A DNA stretch of 64,000 nucleotides from Bacillus fungorum. Lineage in GTDB: Bacteria > Bacillota > Bacilli > Bacillales > Bacillaceae_G. The notes under the pieces were generated by a model. That model was not told where the DNA came from. It ran no database searches and saw nothing but the letters and a program-made list of their open reading frames with translations. Where the stretch lies: assembly GCF_002746455.1 (NCBI RefSeq), contig NZ_NWUW01000001.1, positions 393,772 through 457,771 of the forward strand, given 5' to 3'. The position numbers and the translations under genes were made by a program. Of the stretch, positions 9,797-19,794 are shown piece by piece; within the stretch, counting starts at the first letter, position 1, and each line of letters begins with the position of its first letter.

Positions 9797-10293
9797 TCTC
9801 TTTCACCATCTTTCTGCTATGAAGTTATTGCGAAATATTTTCATTCCATTATGTATAGAATAAAACGCGCTAGTTCCTATGATATATAAAAAATAATAAA
9901 ATAGCAAAGAAATGGCGGGGAAAGACAGGGGAGAGAAAATGGGTGTGGAAATAAGATGTATAAGGAAATTTTCGGGTGAAAAATAGGCTGTTTTGAAAAG
10001 AAATGGGGAGAATACGTGTTAAATATGACAAAAAAGTTTATTATAGAAGGTAACATCATGTTATGATATGGATAAGTAAGAATTAAGTTTTTTATATTCG
10101 ACACAAAAAGTTCATGTTTTCTTCACAAAATGTTCGGGAAATATGATTTAATATATTGGAGTATGGGCGTAGATTAGTAGTAGAATGGGTTAACAATGTT
10201 TCTACTGTAATAATATTGCTATATAGAAGCGAAATATTTCATTCGAAATAGGCGCAAAAAGAAAGATGAAAGTTTTAAGAGGGGGTTAAAGTG
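9797..10293. promoter_or_regulatory. Divergent ctaA-ctaB control region
   Basis: This AT-rich stretch of about 500 bp has no credible gene. It must hold the promoters for ctaA (minus) and the ctaB-G operon (plus). At 10122-10130 the minus strand reads TTTTGTGAA, close to the TTTGTGAAT core described for the oxygen-responsive regulator ResD. That match is a suggestion only. AGAGGGGGTT at 10278-10287 is the ctaB ribosome-binding site. Confidence 0.5.
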
Positions 10294-11217
10294 ATGAACC
10301 ATGCAACAAGTGAGCTGCATGATGAGTCAGCTGTTACAAGTGTACCGGAAACAACTCGGCTACAAGATTTATCAGCGCTCGTTAAAATGGGGATTGTAAA
10401 CTCAAATACACTTACTGTATTTACAGGATTTTGGTTGGCGTTGCACTTTAATAGACTAAGTGTGATGGATAATCTGGATAAGTTATTTTTTACAATCGTT
10501 GGTTCTGGATTAATTATGGCAGGGGTATGTTGTTTAAATAACTACATTGATCGAGACATCGACCCGTTAATGGAAAGAACAAAGAACCGTCCAACGGTTA
10601 CTGGAAAGTATAAACCAGGATTTGCACTTACATTTGGACTAGTCATATTACTTCTTGGGTTTGTATTTTTATTATTAACAACACCAATGGCAGTGTTAAT
10701 AGGATTTATTGGTGCTTTCACATATGTTGTCTTATATACTTTATGGACAAAGAGAAAGTATACATTAAATACTGTTGTGGGTAGTATATCAGGAGCAGTT
10801 CCACCTTTAATTGGATGGGCAGCAATCGATCCGTCTTTAGGTCATCCAATTGCTTGGATGTTATTTTTAATTATGTTTATTTGGCAAATCCCACATTTCC
10901 TCGCATTAGCGATGAAACGTGTTGATGAATACCGAAATGCAGGAATTCCAATGCTTCCTGTAGTTCATGGATTTGAAATTACGAAACGCCAAATTATGAT
11001 TTGGACAGTATGTTTATTACCACTACCATTTTATATGAGTGGACTAGGGATAACATTTATGGTAATTGCAACATTGCTTAACATCGGATGGATCGTTTTA
11101 GGATTTTATGGCTTCCGTAAGCAAGATGACATCAAATGGTCCGTACAAATGTTTGTTTATTCCCTAAATTATTTAACAATCTTATTTGTATCAATGATTG
11201 TAGTTACATTCTTCTAA
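10294..11217 (+). CDS. ctaB: Protoheme IX farnesyltransferase (heme O synthase) CtaB
   Basis: CtaB adds a farnesyl group to heme B to make heme O, which CtaA then oxidises. This UbiA-family membrane enzyme has the first aspartate-rich motif [19 protein letters not shown] (about residues 87-105), a YTLWTKRKY loop and the second motif region [16 protein letters not shown]. The ATG at 10294, one codon inside a GTG, has better spacing to the ribosome-binding site and gives 307 residues. It heads the oxidase operon. Confidence 0.93.
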   Translation: MNHATSELHDESAVTSVPETTRLQDLSALVKMGIVNSNTLTVFTGFWLALHFNRLSVMDNLDKLFFTIVGSGLIMAGVCCLNNYIDRDIDPLMERTKNRPTVTGKYKPGFALTFGLVILLLGFVFLLLTTPMAVLIGFIGAFTYVVLYTLWTKRKYTLNTVVGSISGAVPPLIGWAAIDPSLGHPIAWMLFLIMFIWQIPHFLALAMKRVDEYRNAGIPMLPVVHGFEITKRQIMIWTVCLLPLPFYMSGLGITFMVIATLLNIGWIVLGFYGFRKQDDIKWSVQMFVYSLNYLTILFVSMIVVTFF

Positions 11218-11310
11218 GACAACGACATAATTGGATTTCTTTACGTTGAGATTTACTTTACTTAACTATAAAGTACAATCTAATTCACAAAGAAAGTGGG
11301 GGTTGTTTGT

Positions 11311-12360
11311 ATGAAGAAACAGTGGCGACTGCTTTCGTTCGTTTCACTGCTGGCTTTACTGTTAGGGGGATGCGGTAAAGCCTTTCAATCTACTTTAATT
11401 CCGCAAGGAGAAGTAGCAAAAATGCAATATGATTTGCTCTTACTAGCAAGTGCGATTATGGTAGGAGTAGTACTAGTAGTTACTATTATTTTCTTATATG
11501 TAATTGTGCGTTTCCGACAAAAGAAAGGTCAGGAAGATTATATTCCGGAGCAAGTTGAAGGGAATCACAAACTAGAAATAATATGGACAGTTATTCCGAT
11601 TATTCTTTTGCTAATCTTAGCTGTTCCGACGGTTACATATACATTCAAACTTGCTGATGTAAGTGCGATGGAGAAAAAGAATATTGATAAAGATACTATC
11701 GTTGTTGATGTAACAGCGAATCTTTATTGGTGGGAATTTTCTTATAAATCAGAAAAAATAGTAACTTCTCAAGATTTAGTCATCCCCACAGGTAAGAAAG
11801 TGTATTTGAATTTGAAGGGTGCCGATATTAAACATTCATTTTGGGTTCCATCTTTAGCTGGGAAAATGGATACAAATACAGATAATGTAAACAAAATGTG
11901 GTTAAAGGCAGATAAATCGGGCACTTATAATGGTTTTTGTACAGAATTTTGCGGCCCATCACATTCTTTAATGCAATTCAAAGTGAAAGCTTTAGATGAA
12001 AGCGAGTACAAACAGTGGCTTGCTGATATGAAGAAGATTGATGGGAAGAAAGAAGTAGCTTCAACAAAGGCGCAAGAAGGCCAAGAAATATTTAATAAAA
12101 GCTGTATTGGTTGTCACGCAGTTGGATCTAATGATAGTAGACCACCTTCCGCTCGTATCGCACCGAACTTAGCAAACTTTGCTGATCGCGATATGGTTGC
12201 CGGTATTGCCGAAAACAATGAAGAGAACTTAAAAAAATGGCTGAAAGATCCTGAAAATATGAAACCAGGAAATAAAATGACTGGTAAATATGGCAACTTA
12301 ACGGATGATCAAATTGATGCATTAAATGCATACTTACAAACGTTAAAAGTTGAAAAGTAA
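11311..12360 (+). CDS. ctaC: Cytochrome caa3 oxidase subunit II CtaC (lipoprotein, fused cytochrome c)
   Basis: Subunit II takes electrons from cytochrome c into the CuA centre. The N-terminus is a lipoprotein signal with lipobox LLGGC. Two membrane segments, the CuA domain (HSFWVPSLAGK, then CTEFCGPSHSLM with both copper cysteines) and a C-terminal cytochrome c domain with CIGCH heme site and distal KMTGKY methionine follow. The fused cytochrome marks the caa3 type. The ATG at 11311 is chosen over a GTG at 11296 because it follows AAGTGGGGG and opens the signal peptide. Confidence 0.94.
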   Translation: MKKQWRLLSFVSLLALLLGGCGKAFQSTLIPQGEVAKMQYDLLLLASAIMVGVVLVVTIIFLYVIVRFRQKKGQEDYIPEQVEGNHKLEIIWTVIPIILLLILAVPTVTYTFKLADVSAMEKKNIDKDTIVVDVTANLYWWEFSYKSEKIVTSQDLVIPTGKKVYLNLKGADIKHSFWVPSLAGKMDTNTDNVNKMWLKADKSGTYNGFCTEFCGPSHSLMQFKVKALDESEYKQWLADMKKIDGKKEVASTKAQEGQEIFNKSCIGCHAVGSNDSRPPSARIAPNLANFADRDMVAGIAENNEENLKKWLKDPENMKPGNKMTGKYGNLTDDQIDALNAYLQTLKVEK

Positions 12361-12393
12361 AGAGGGATTATTCGCGAAGGGGAGGTTGAAAAC

Positions 12394-14256
12394 GTGAGTT
12401 CTGTAGCAAAAAAACAGGGGATGGGTGCTGTCATATGGGATTATTTAACGACAGTAGACCATAAAAAGATTGCCATTCTCTATTTAATTGCAGGTGGATT
12501 GTTTTTTGTAATAGGCGGAATAGAAGCTCTATTTATTCGCCTTCAATTAGCGATTCCTAACAATGCTTTTCTTGTTGGGGATGCTTATAATCAAGTATTA
12601 ACGATGCACGGTACAACAATGATTTTCCTCGCAGCTATGCCACTCGTGTTTGCATTTATGAACGCCGCTGTACCACTTCAAATTGGTGCACGTGATGTAG
12701 CGTTCCCGTTTTTGAATTCACTTGGATTTTGGTTATTTTTCTTTGGTGGAGTATTTTTAAATTTAAGTTGGTTTTTAGGTGGAGCACCTGATGCAGGATG
12801 GACATCTTATGCATCTTTAGCGTTAGCTTCTAAAGGTCATGGTGTTGATTTTTATGTACTTGGCTTGCAAATCTCCGGTATTGGTACATTAATTGGAGGT
12901 ATTAACTTCCTTGTAACCATTATCAATATGCGTGCGCCAGGGATGACATATATGCGTATGCCGATGTTTACATGGACGACATTTGTAACATCTTCGCTAA
13001 TATTATTCGCTTTTCCGCCGTTAACTGTAGGATTAGGACTTTTAATGTTAGATCGTTTATTTGGAACAAGTTTCTTTAATCCGGCATTGGGTGGGAATAC
13101 GATTATATGGGAGCATTTATTCTGGATTTTCGGTCATCCAGAAGTATACATTCTTATACTCCCAGCTTTCGGAATATTCTCAGAAATCTTCGCGACATTT
13201 TCGAAAAAACGATTATTTGGTTATTCGTCGATGGTGTTCGCGACAGTATTAATTGGATTCTTAGGATTTATGGTATGGGCGCATCATATGTTTACTGTTG
13301 GGCTTGGTCCAGTTGCAAATGCTATTTTCTCAGTTGCAACAATGGCGATTGCAGTACCGACTGGTATTAAAATATTCAACTGGCTCTTTACAATGTGGGG
13401 AGGAAGTATTCGTTTTACGACACCGATGATGTGGGCGGTAGCTTTCATTCCATCATTCGTAATGGGGGGAGTTACAGGTGTTATGCTAGCATCTGCACCA
13501 GCAGATTATCAATTTCATGATAACTATTTCGTAGTAGCTCACTTTCATTATGTAATCGTCGGTGGTGTTGTATTCGGTTTACTTGCAGGAGCTCATTATT
13601 ATTGGCCACTGATGTTTAATAAAGTATTGAATGAAACGTTAGGAAAGATAACATTTTGGCTATTCTTTGTCGGTTTCCATTTAACGTTCTTCATACAGCA
13701 TTTCCTTGGGTTAATTGGTATGCCACGTCGTTACTACACATATCTTGAAGGTCAAGGGTTGGAAATGGGGAATATGATTAGTTCTATTGGAGCGGTATTT
13801 ATGGCTCTTGGAACGATTGTTCTTCTATTCAATGTAATTAAAACGACAGTTTCAAAAGAAAAGGCTGGTCGTGATCCATGGGATGCTCGTACATTAGAAT
13901 GGACAATGCCAGCACCTACACCAGAATATAACTTTAAACAATTACCATTTGTTCGCGGGTTAGATCCGTTTTGGATTGAAAAACGTGAAGGGAATAAAGA
14001 GATGACAGCGGCGGAACCAGTTGGTGATATTCATATGCCGAATCCATCATTTTCACCATTTATCATTTCTTTAGGACTGTTTATAGCGGCATTCGGTGCA
14101 ATGTATATGCAGGGTGGAAAAGATAAGTTTTGGTTATTAGTAGCAATTATCGGTTTAATCATTACATTTGGCGCAATGTTCCTACGTTCAGTAATTGATG
14201 ATCATGGATATCATATTCACAAGGAAGATTTAGAAGATAAGGGGGGCAAGGCATAA
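12394..14256 (+). CDS. ctaD: Cytochrome caa3 oxidase subunit I CtaD
   Basis: This is the catalytic proton-pumping subunit holding heme A and the heme a3-CuB site. The 620 residues span about fourteen helices. Visible signatures are the MHGTTMIF heme ligand helix, FWIFGHPEVYILILP with the cross-linked His-Tyr pair, WAHHMFTVG with the CuB histidines and HFHYVIVGG with both heme ligands. It starts at GTG after GGGGAGG and overlaps ctaE by one base. Confidence 0.96.
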   Translation: MSSVAKKQGMGAVIWDYLTTVDHKKIAILYLIAGGLFFVIGGIEALFIRLQLAIPNNAFLVGDAYNQVLTMHGTTMIFLAAMPLVFAFMNAAVPLQIGARDVAFPFLNSLGFWLFFFGGVFLNLSWFLGGAPDAGWTSYASLALASKGHGVDFYVLGLQISGIGTLIGGINFLVTIINMRAPGMTYMRMPMFTWTTFVTSSLILFAFPPLTVGLGLLMLDRLFGTSFFNPALGGNTIIWEHLFWIFGHPEVYILILPAFGIFSEIFATFSKKRLFGYSSMVFATVLIGFLGFMVWAHHMFTVGLGPVANAIFSVATMAIAVPTGIKIFNWLFTMWGGSIRFTTPMMWAVAFIPSFVMGGVTGVMLASAPADYQFHDNYFVVAHFHYVIVGGVVFGLLAGAHYYWPLMFNKVLNETLGKITFWLFFVGFHLTFFIQHFLGLIGMPRRYYTYLEGQGLEMGNMISSIGAVFMALGTIVLLFNVIKTTVSKEKAGRDPWDARTLEWTMPAPTPEYNFKQLPFVRGLDPFWIEKREGNKEMTAAEPVGDIHMPNPSFSPFIISLGLFIAAFGAMYMQGGKDKFWLLVAIIGLIITFGAMFLRSVIDDHGYHIHKEDLEDKGGKA

Positions 14257-14879
14257 TGCATGTAGATGAAAAGTTAACAAATGAAACATTTCCAGCAGAG
14301 CCTGAAAAAGCAACCCTTGAGGGGAAAAATAAGTTTGTCGGTTTTTGGTTATTTCTTGGAGGCGAAACAGTATTGTTCGCTTCCTTATTTGGCACATATT
14401 TAGCGTTAAAGAATTCTACAAATGGTGGACCAACATCTCAAGAGATGTTCCAAATGCCACTCGTTTTCATTATGACGATGCTTTTATTAACGAGTAGTTT
14501 AACGAGCGTATATGCAATGTATCATATGAAAAACTTTAACTTTAAAAAAATGCAACTTTGGTTACTAGTAACAGTGCTGTTAGGTTTAGGGTTTTTAGGG
14601 TTTGAGATATATGAGTTTTATCATTATACGCATGAATTTAAGCATACTATGAGAAGTAGTGCATTTGGTTCCGCGTTTTATGCTCTTGTTGGTACACATG
14701 GACTCCACGTATTGTTTGGGTTATGTTGGATTTTAACATTAATCTTTAGAAATGCGAAGAGAGGCCTAAATTTATATAATGCACCGAAGTTTTATGTTGC
14801 ATCGATTTATTGGCACTTTATTGACGTAGTTTGGGTGTTTATTTTCACTGTAGTATATTTGATGGGAATGGTGGGATAA
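14256..14879 (+). CDS. ctaE: Cytochrome caa3 oxidase subunit III CtaE
   Basis: This 207-residue protein has five membrane helices with the subunit III pattern (KFVGFWLFLGGETVLFAS, later GTHGLHVLFGL and YWHFIDVVWVFIF). Subunit III stabilises the catalytic core. Its ATG overlaps the ctaD stop codon, which points to translational coupling within the operon. Confidence 0.94.
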   Translation: MHVDEKLTNETFPAEPEKATLEGKNKFVGFWLFLGGETVLFASLFGTYLALKNSTNGGPTSQEMFQMPLVFIMTMLLLTSSLTSVYAMYHMKNFNFKKMQLWLLVTVLLGLGFLGFEIYEFYHYTHEFKHTMRSSAFGSAFYALVGTHGLHVLFGLCWILTLIFRNAKRGLNLYNAPKFYVASIYWHFIDVVWVFIFTVVYLMGMVG

Positions 14880-14882
14880 ACA

Positions 14883-15215
14883 ATGGCGATAAAGCAAACG
14901 AATAATCCTAAAGTTGATCTTGTTTATCGGAAAAGAAAAAGTGCGGAGGAAATGAAGCATCAAGTTATTACATTTGCATTAATGATTTTTTTAACATTAG
15001 TTGCATTTGCAGCGGTAGCATATCCGAAAACTTTTAGTCCGACTTTTTCAGTACCATTTATTTTACTATTAGCGGTGGTACAAGTAATTTTTCAATTGTA
15101 TTATTTTATGCATATGAGTCATAAAGGACATGAAGCGGCAAGTTTCTTTCTTTATTCTGGTCTGTTGATCGGATTAATTACAATTTTAGCTTTTATGACA
15201 ATTGTGTGGATTTGA
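14883..15215 (+). CDS. ctaF: Cytochrome caa3 oxidase subunit IV CtaF
   Basis: The 110-residue protein has a charged N-terminus and three membrane helices, ending the structural genes of the caa3 oxidase. The QVIFQLYYFMHMSHKGHE segment is typical of bacterial subunit IV (COX4/CyoD-like). It begins three bases after ctaE ends. Confidence 0.92.
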   Translation: MAIKQTNNPKVDLVYRKRKSAEEMKHQVITFALMIFLTLVAFAAVAYPKTFSPTFSVPFILLLAVVQVIFQLYYFMHMSHKGHEAASFFLYSGLLIGLITILAFMTIVWI

Positions 15216-15220
15216 AAAGT

Positions 15221-15258
15221 GAAGAATAAGGGAGCTTGTGTTGACACAGCTCCCTCTT
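15221..15258 (+). terminator. Hairpin after ctaF, possible attenuator
   Basis: GGGAGCTTGTG pairs with CACAGCTCCC and GAAG/CTTC arms lie outside, but no long T run follows. It may only partly stop transcription, leaving lower expression of ctaG. Confidence 0.55.
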
Positions 15259-15300
15259 CATGTTATGTGAAAGGATAACCTTAAGAAGGTAGGTGTGAAA

Positions 15301-16206
15301 ATGAGTAACTTGTGGATATTTGGTTTTCAAGCTCTATGGAGTCCAATCTTTTTATTATTTATGATTTCAATCCTTATTGGATACTTTTTAATTATTGGGC
15401 CATATAGAATGCGATTTGAACATGCGACAAAGGTAAGTAAGAAGCAAGTTTTTTACTTTACGACTGGGATTGTTCTTTTGTATTTTGTAAAGGGAGGGCC
15501 TATTGATTTAATTGGTCATATTATATTTAGTGCACATATGTTTGAAATGGCAGTTATGTATATTGCCGTTCCACCGTTATTGTTGCTTGGTATACCAGTT
15601 TGGTTATATCGTTATATTACTTCTTTTAAGTTCGTTCAAATTATATTAAAGATATTTGCTAAGCCACTTATTGCATTGTTTGTATTTAATGGCCTGTTTT
15701 CTTTTTATCATTTACCAGTTGTTTTCGACACAGTAAAACAAAGTCAAATTGCTCATCCTATTTGTCTCGTTATCTTGTTCTTTACGGCAATCATGATGTG
15801 GTGGCCGATGTTAAATCCATTACCAGAATATCAAACGTTAAGTGATATAAAGAAACTTGGTTATATGTTTGCTAACGGTATATTATTAACGCCAGCTTGC
15901 GCGTTAATCATTTTTGCGACTGCACCGTTATTTGCAACGTATACGGATCCGGCTGCTTGGATGAAGGCGATGGAACTATGTGTACCAGCGGGAACTTTAT
16001 CGGATTTAAATATAACTGGACCAGAATTCTTACACTGGATGCCAGTCGTACAAGACCAACAAACAGGCGGCATCATTATGAAAATTGTCCAGGAAATAGT
16101 GTATGGTACAATTATCGGCTATGTATTCTTTCGATGGGCGCGTCGAGAGCGTGAAAAGGATAAAGAGCAGTTGCAACAATTGCCCCCGTATTTACAGACT
16201 AAGTAG
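15301..16206 (+). CDS. ctaG: Cytochrome oxidase assembly factor CtaG
   Basis: This 301-residue integral membrane protein has about seven helices (DUF1404/CtaG_BsCox family) and is needed in Bacillus for formation of active caa3 oxidase, probably in copper delivery. Histidine-containing IGHIIFSAHMFEMA near residue 65 and PLLLLGIPVWL are typical. The ATG at 15301 follows AGAAGGTAGG at suitable distance. An in-frame GTG six bases upstream is too close. Confidence 0.92.
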   Translation: MSNLWIFGFQALWSPIFLLFMISILIGYFLIIGPYRMRFEHATKVSKKQVFYFTTGIVLLYFVKGGPIDLIGHIIFSAHMFEMAVMYIAVPPLLLLGIPVWLYRYITSFKFVQIILKIFAKPLIALFVFNGLFSFYHLPVVFDTVKQSQIAHPICLVILFFTAIMMWWPMLNPLPEYQTLSDIKKLGYMFANGILLTPACALIIFATAPLFATYTDPAAWMKAMELCVPAGTLSDLNITGPEFLHWMPVVQDQQTGGIIMKIVQEIVYGTIIGYVFFRWARREREKDKEQLQQLPPYLQTK

Positions 16207-16242
16207 AAAAAAGTGTATGGGAGATTCCATGCGCTTTTTTTC
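16207..16242 (+). terminator. Terminator of the cta operon
   Basis: AAAGTGTATGG pairs with CCATGCGCTTT with one mismatch and runs into a T tract. Confidence 0.75.
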
Positions 16243-16394
16243 TTTTAAATTGTAGTTAACATGAAAATATTGAATTTTCTAACTTTTTATGTTAACTTAG
16301 TGTAGGCATGTACTAAAAGTGGATATAAAATTTACTACTAGCTTTAATACGTAATATTTCCATGTGTAGTGTAAGTTTTTTAGAGATTTACAAA

Positions 16395-16503
16395 TTTATC
16401 CCGCTATTTGCGGGAGTCGGGCTGCCCGTAAAAGCCCGATTGGTGAAGGCTAATAATCAGTGTGGGACGGACAAAACCCCTACTGATTAAAGTTTCACTT
16501 TAT
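16395..16503 (+). repeat. bcr1-like B. cereus-group repeat, copy 1
   Basis: This 109-bp element starts with TTTATCCCGC and ends with CACTTTAT, so TTTAT flanks both ends. A second, shorter copy in the opposite direction lies at 22412-22489 and shares TTGGTGAAGGCTAATAATCA. TTTAT duplication and restriction to the B. cereus group fit the bcr1 family as I remember it. It fills most of the gap ahead of amiF and contains the hairpin CCCGCTATTTGCGGG. Confidence 0.65.
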
Positions 16504-16548
16504 ATTGTTTTCTTTAATAAACATAAACTATTTTAAGGGGGAATTTAA

Positions 16549-17547
16549 ATGGGTAGTAGTGGAAGTATGGTAAAACCAATTAGTGGTTTTTTAACAGCAT
16601 TAATTCAATATCCAGTACCGATAGTAGAGTCACGTGCAGACATTGATAAACAAATTAAACAGATCATAAAAACAATTCATTCAACTAAAGCAGGGTATCC
16701 TGGATTAGAATTGATAGTATTTCCAGAATATAGTACACAAGGGCTTAATACAAAAAAATGGACTACAGAAGAGTTTTTATGTACAGTCCCTGGGCCAGAA
16801 ACAAACTTATTTGCTGAGGCATGTAAAGAATCTAAAGTATATGGTGTTTTTTCTATAATGGAAAGAAATCCTGATGGTGGAGAACCGTATAATACAGCAA
16901 TTATTATTGATCCACAAGGTGAAATGATTTTGAAGTATCGTAAGCTAAATCCTTGGGTGCCAGTCGAGCCTTGGAAAGCTGGAGATCTAGGCTTACCTGT
17001 CTGTGATGGACCTGGAGGAAGTAAATTAGCAGTTTGTATTTGTCATGATGGCATGTTCCCTGAAGTAGCCCGTGAAGCGGCTTATAAAGGTGCAAATGTC
17101 TTGATCCGTATTTCTGGATATAGCACACAAGTTAGTGAACAATGGATGTTAACCAATCGTTCAAATGCATGGCAAAATTTAATGTATACATTGTCGGTGA
17201 ACTTAGCGGGTTATGACGGTGTATTTTATTACTTTGGTGAAGGACAAGTATGTAATTTTGATGGGACTACTTTAGTGCAGGGACATCGAAATCCTTGGGA
17301 GATTGTTACTGCTGAAGTATATCCAGAGCTAGCAGATCAGGCTAGATTAGGATGGGGGCTAGAAAATAATATATATAATCTAGGTTCACGAGGATATGTA
17401 GCAACTCCTGGTGGGGTGAAAGAAAACCCATATACGTTTGTAAAAGATTTAGCTGAAGGTAAATATAAGGTTCCTTGGGAAGATGAGATTAAAGTAAAAG
17501 ATGGATCAATTTATGGGTATCCAGTAAAAAAAACGATTCATTCTTAG
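16549..17547 (+). CDS. amiF: Formamidase AmiF
   Basis: This nitrilase-superfamily enzyme hydrolyses formamide to formate and ammonia in the cytoplasm. All parts of the active site are visible: Glu60 in VFPEYST, Lys132 in KYRKLNPW and nucleophile Cys165 in [10 protein letters not shown]. An extra glutamate near 140 is typical of amidase and formamidase branches. Length of 332 residues and the N-terminal [10 protein letters not shown] match B. cereus formamidase. AAGGGGGAA precedes the ATG. It is monocistronic and not part of the usual cta-ylb order, so it may be an insertion. Confidence 0.9.
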   Translation: MGSSGSMVKPISGFLTALIQYPVPIVESRADIDKQIKQIIKTIHSTKAGYPGLELIVFPEYSTQGLNTKKWTTEEFLCTVPGPETNLFAEACKESKVYGVFSIMERNPDGGEPYNTAIIIDPQGEMILKYRKLNPWVPVEPWKAGDLGLPVCDGPGGSKLAVCICHDGMFPEVAREAAYKGANVLIRISGYSTQVSEQWMLTNRSNAWQNLMYTLSVNLAGYDGVFYYFGEGQVCNFDGTTLVQGHRNPWEIVTAEVYPELADQARLGWGLENNIYNLGSRGYVATPGGVKENPYTFVKDLAEGKYKVPWEDEIKVKDGSIYGYPVKKTIHS

Positions 17548-17560
17548 GACAGAGAAATAA

Positions 17561-17592
17561 AACAAGCGCATCATATTGATGCGCTTGTTTTT
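17561..17592. terminator. Bidirectional terminator between amiF and ylbA
   Basis: AACAAGCGCATCA pairs with TGATGCGCTTGTT, with T runs usable on both strands. Confidence 0.8.
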
Positions 17593-17593
17593 G

Positions 17594-17959
17594 TTAATCA
17601 ATAACTTGAAATTCTTTTAACTCTTTTTCGATATTTTGTAGGAGTTGTTCACTTTTTTGAAGTACATTCGTTGGGAAAATTTCACCATCACCATATTCAA
17701 CGCCGTGAGGATAATAATGTTTACCTAATAAGGGAGGAAGTAGCTTTATTTCAGCGTGTCTGCTACCGATGTCACCTTCAATAGCCAAACCTTGTACGCG
17801 CAAATAATAAACATCTTTTAATATTTCAAATTTATAATCGTATGTAACTCGTTCATAATCCCACTGTCCAGCAAGTACGAAATGGTTCTTCTCCATAATC
17901 TCGGTTAATAGTGTTAAATCAACGACTGCCCCATTAAATTTCGTATTTGTAAATTGCAT
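17594..17959 (-). CDS. ylbA: YugN-like family protein, probable YlbA
   Basis: The 121-residue soluble protein has the YugN-like pattern: FVLAGQWDYERVTYDYKF, a strand with YYLRVQGLAIEGDI, a KLLPPLLGKHYYPHGVEY segment, then a C-terminal helix. The function is unknown. Its place at the left end of the ylb group and its reversed strand suggest YlbA. The ylbB gene expected next in some bacilli is absent. Confidence 0.65.
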   Translation of the reverse strand: MQFTNTKFNGAVVDLTLLTEIMEKNHFVLAGQWDYERVTYDYKFEILKDVYYLRVQGLAIEGDIGSRHAEIKLLPPLLGKHYYPHGVEYGDGEIFPTNVLQKSEQLLQNIEKELKEFQVID

Positions 17960-18165
17960 ATAATACCTCCTCTTTTCATGTTACATCATTATTTTTATAA
18001 TAGTATGAATAATGAGAAAGTGCAATTCATATTGACAGAAAAGGGATAATCCAGACTTTTTTTGCGAAAATATGATATAGTGAAAAGAGTACGGTACACA
18101 CAAAAAAGGAAAGAAGAGGATTTGTGTATATCTCAATTTTATGTTTTGTGCAGGAGGTATATCGA

Positions 18166-19200
18166 TTGAAGAAATTATTGCGTATCGTAATAATTACATT
18201 TTTAATTTTAGCTGTTGATTTATACGGGAAATTACTCGTTTCACAATATATATTAACCCCATCTCAATCAAAGCAAGAAAATAAAATTGTGAAAAAGAAA
18301 AAACAAGTAAATGAAGACTCTTCAAATATAGTTTTAAATATGATTGGTGGGGACCCTGAAAATTTATTAGCAAAATGGGGGGAACCTTCTCGAATAGAGC
18401 CATCTGCTTACGGATATGAATGGTGGGTATACAATCAAGATTTAGCTCAGTATGTTCAATTTGGGGTTGCTGAACGTAAAGTTGTAACGGCTTATGTTGC
18501 TGGTGACGAAGTTAAGGTGCCACCTTATTATATAAATGAAAAGTATGAAGACGTGTATAAAAAGAATCCACTCTCTCATGAGATTTCGTTAAAAAGAGGG
18601 AAGAATAGTTATCAATTTGAGTTATCTGATACGGAAGTGATAGAACAACCGTTAATACCTGTAGAAGATGGCTGGGCACAATTATATTTTGATCATTTTA
18701 CACATGAGCTTGTTGGTGTTCGTTATATGGATGACGAAACGTTATTACGTCAAAGACCGTATCAGCTTGTTTATTCAGGTGAATTACTGGCAGAACAACC
18801 ATTGACTCCAGATAAAATGAAACAAATAGAGAATGGAAATATGCAACAAATTTTTGATTTAACAAATATTGTTCGAAGTCGTCATAATTTACCGTTGTTA
18901 ACTTGGGATCAACAAACAGCGGATGTGGCAATCGGTCATAGTAAAGATATGAAGGATAATAATTACTTTTCACATGATTCACCTACATTAGGTACGTTAG
19001 GAGATCGTTTGCAGCGAGGGAAAGTAGGATTTCAACTTGCTGGTGAGAACATAGCGGCGCAACATAGTGATGGAATTGCGGCGTTGCAAGGTTGGTTAAA
19101 TAGCGAGGGGCATAGAAAGAATTTATTGAATGAACAATTTACAGGATTAGGTGTTGGAGTATACGATAAGTTTTATACGCAAAACTTTATTCGGAAATAA
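18166..19200 (+). CDS. ylbC: YlbC, secreted or membrane-anchored CAP-domain protein
   Basis: One N-terminal hydrophobic helix (KKLLRIVIITFLILAVDLYG) acts as a signal or anchor. A CAP-associated N-terminal domain (residues about 60-190) and a SCP/CAP domain (about 215-344, with WDQQTADVAIGHSKDM, NYFSHDSP and LAGENIA) follow. CAP proteins are extracellular and their activity here is unknown. The TTG at 18166 is seven bases after AGGAGGT, clearly better than the upstream GTG, and puts the signal helix at the start. Confidence 0.85.
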   Translation: MKKLLRIVIITFLILAVDLYGKLLVSQYILTPSQSKQENKIVKKKKQVNEDSSNIVLNMIGGDPENLLAKWGEPSRIEPSAYGYEWWVYNQDLAQYVQFGVAERKVVTAYVAGDEVKVPPYYINEKYEDVYKKNPLSHEISLKRGKNSYQFELSDTEVIEQPLIPVEDGWAQLYFDHFTHELVGVRYMDDETLLRQRPYQLVYSGELLAEQPLTPDKMKQIENGNMQQIFDLTNIVRSRHNLPLLTWDQQTADVAIGHSKDMKDNNYFSHDSPTLGTLGDRLQRGKVGFQLAGENIAAQHSDGIAALQGWLNSEGHRKNLLNEQFTGLGVGVYDKFYTQNFIRK

Positions 19201-19254
19201 AGTGAAACTGTAAATTGTGGATGGGAATCTTACGCTATGCAAATAGTAGGATAA

Positions 19255-19303
19255 AAAGGTGCATGAATCGTCTAAAAATAGGCGAACCATGCGCCTTTTT
19301 TTT
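19255..19303 (+). terminator. Terminator of ylbC
   Basis: GGTGCATG pairs with CATGCGCC, with an inner TCG/CGA stem, then eight T residues. Confidence 0.75.
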
Positions 19304-19345
19304 CTTACTATATAGTAGGTAGATATACATGAAGAGGTGAGGATT

Positions 19346-19783
19346 ATGCCAACAACAAAAGGATCGTTACATCCATCGGTTCAACAGTTTAAAGAGTTTG
19401 TAAACCATCACCCTAAAATGGTTCATGAAGTTCGAAGTGGTCATAAAACTTGGCAACAGTTTTATGAGGAATGGTACTTACTTGGTGAAGAAGATCCGAT
19501 ATGGGCAACTTTTAGACCTGATGGAGCGCCTGCTTTTTCTTCGGTAAAAGAAAATAAAAAAGAAAAAGATAATCGAACTGAAGAGGAAAAAACTGCCGAT
19601 GTGATGGGACAAATGCTTTCTTTCTTTAAAAAGATAGATGTAGAACAAATGCAACATCATTTAGCCAATGTGACGAGTGCTATTGGTAGTGTGCAACAAG
19701 TTTTTCAGCAATTTCAAGGAAAACGCACGCAGCAAGAAGAGAGTACTTCCGAAAATAATCCATTTTTCTTTCAGAAGGATTAG
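19346..19783 (+). CDS. ylbD: YlbD-like protein
   Basis: The 145-residue protein has a helical N-terminal part (HPSVQQFKEFVNHHPKMVHEVR), a WQQFYEEWYLLGEEDPIW motif and a charged, low-complexity middle. Database families describe YlbD as a putative spore coat protein, which I cannot confirm. The ATG at 19346 follows GAGGTGAGG. ylbE starts 11 bases downstream, so the two form an operon. Confidence 0.8.
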   Translation: MPTTKGSLHPSVQQFKEFVNHHPKMVHEVRSGHKTWQQFYEEWYLLGEEDPIWATFRPDGAPAFSSVKENKKEKDNRTEEEKTADVMGQMLSFFKKIDVEQMQHHLANVTSAIGSVQQVFQQFQGKRTQQEESTSENNPFFFQKD

Positions 19784-19794
19784 GGGGGAAGCGG

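Noticed and set aside
9877..10104. 75-codon minus-strand frame in the ctaA-ctaB gap
   Set aside because: The composition is phenylalanine-, proline- and isoleucine-rich from AT-rich DNA, there is no ribosome site, and the region is a promoter region.
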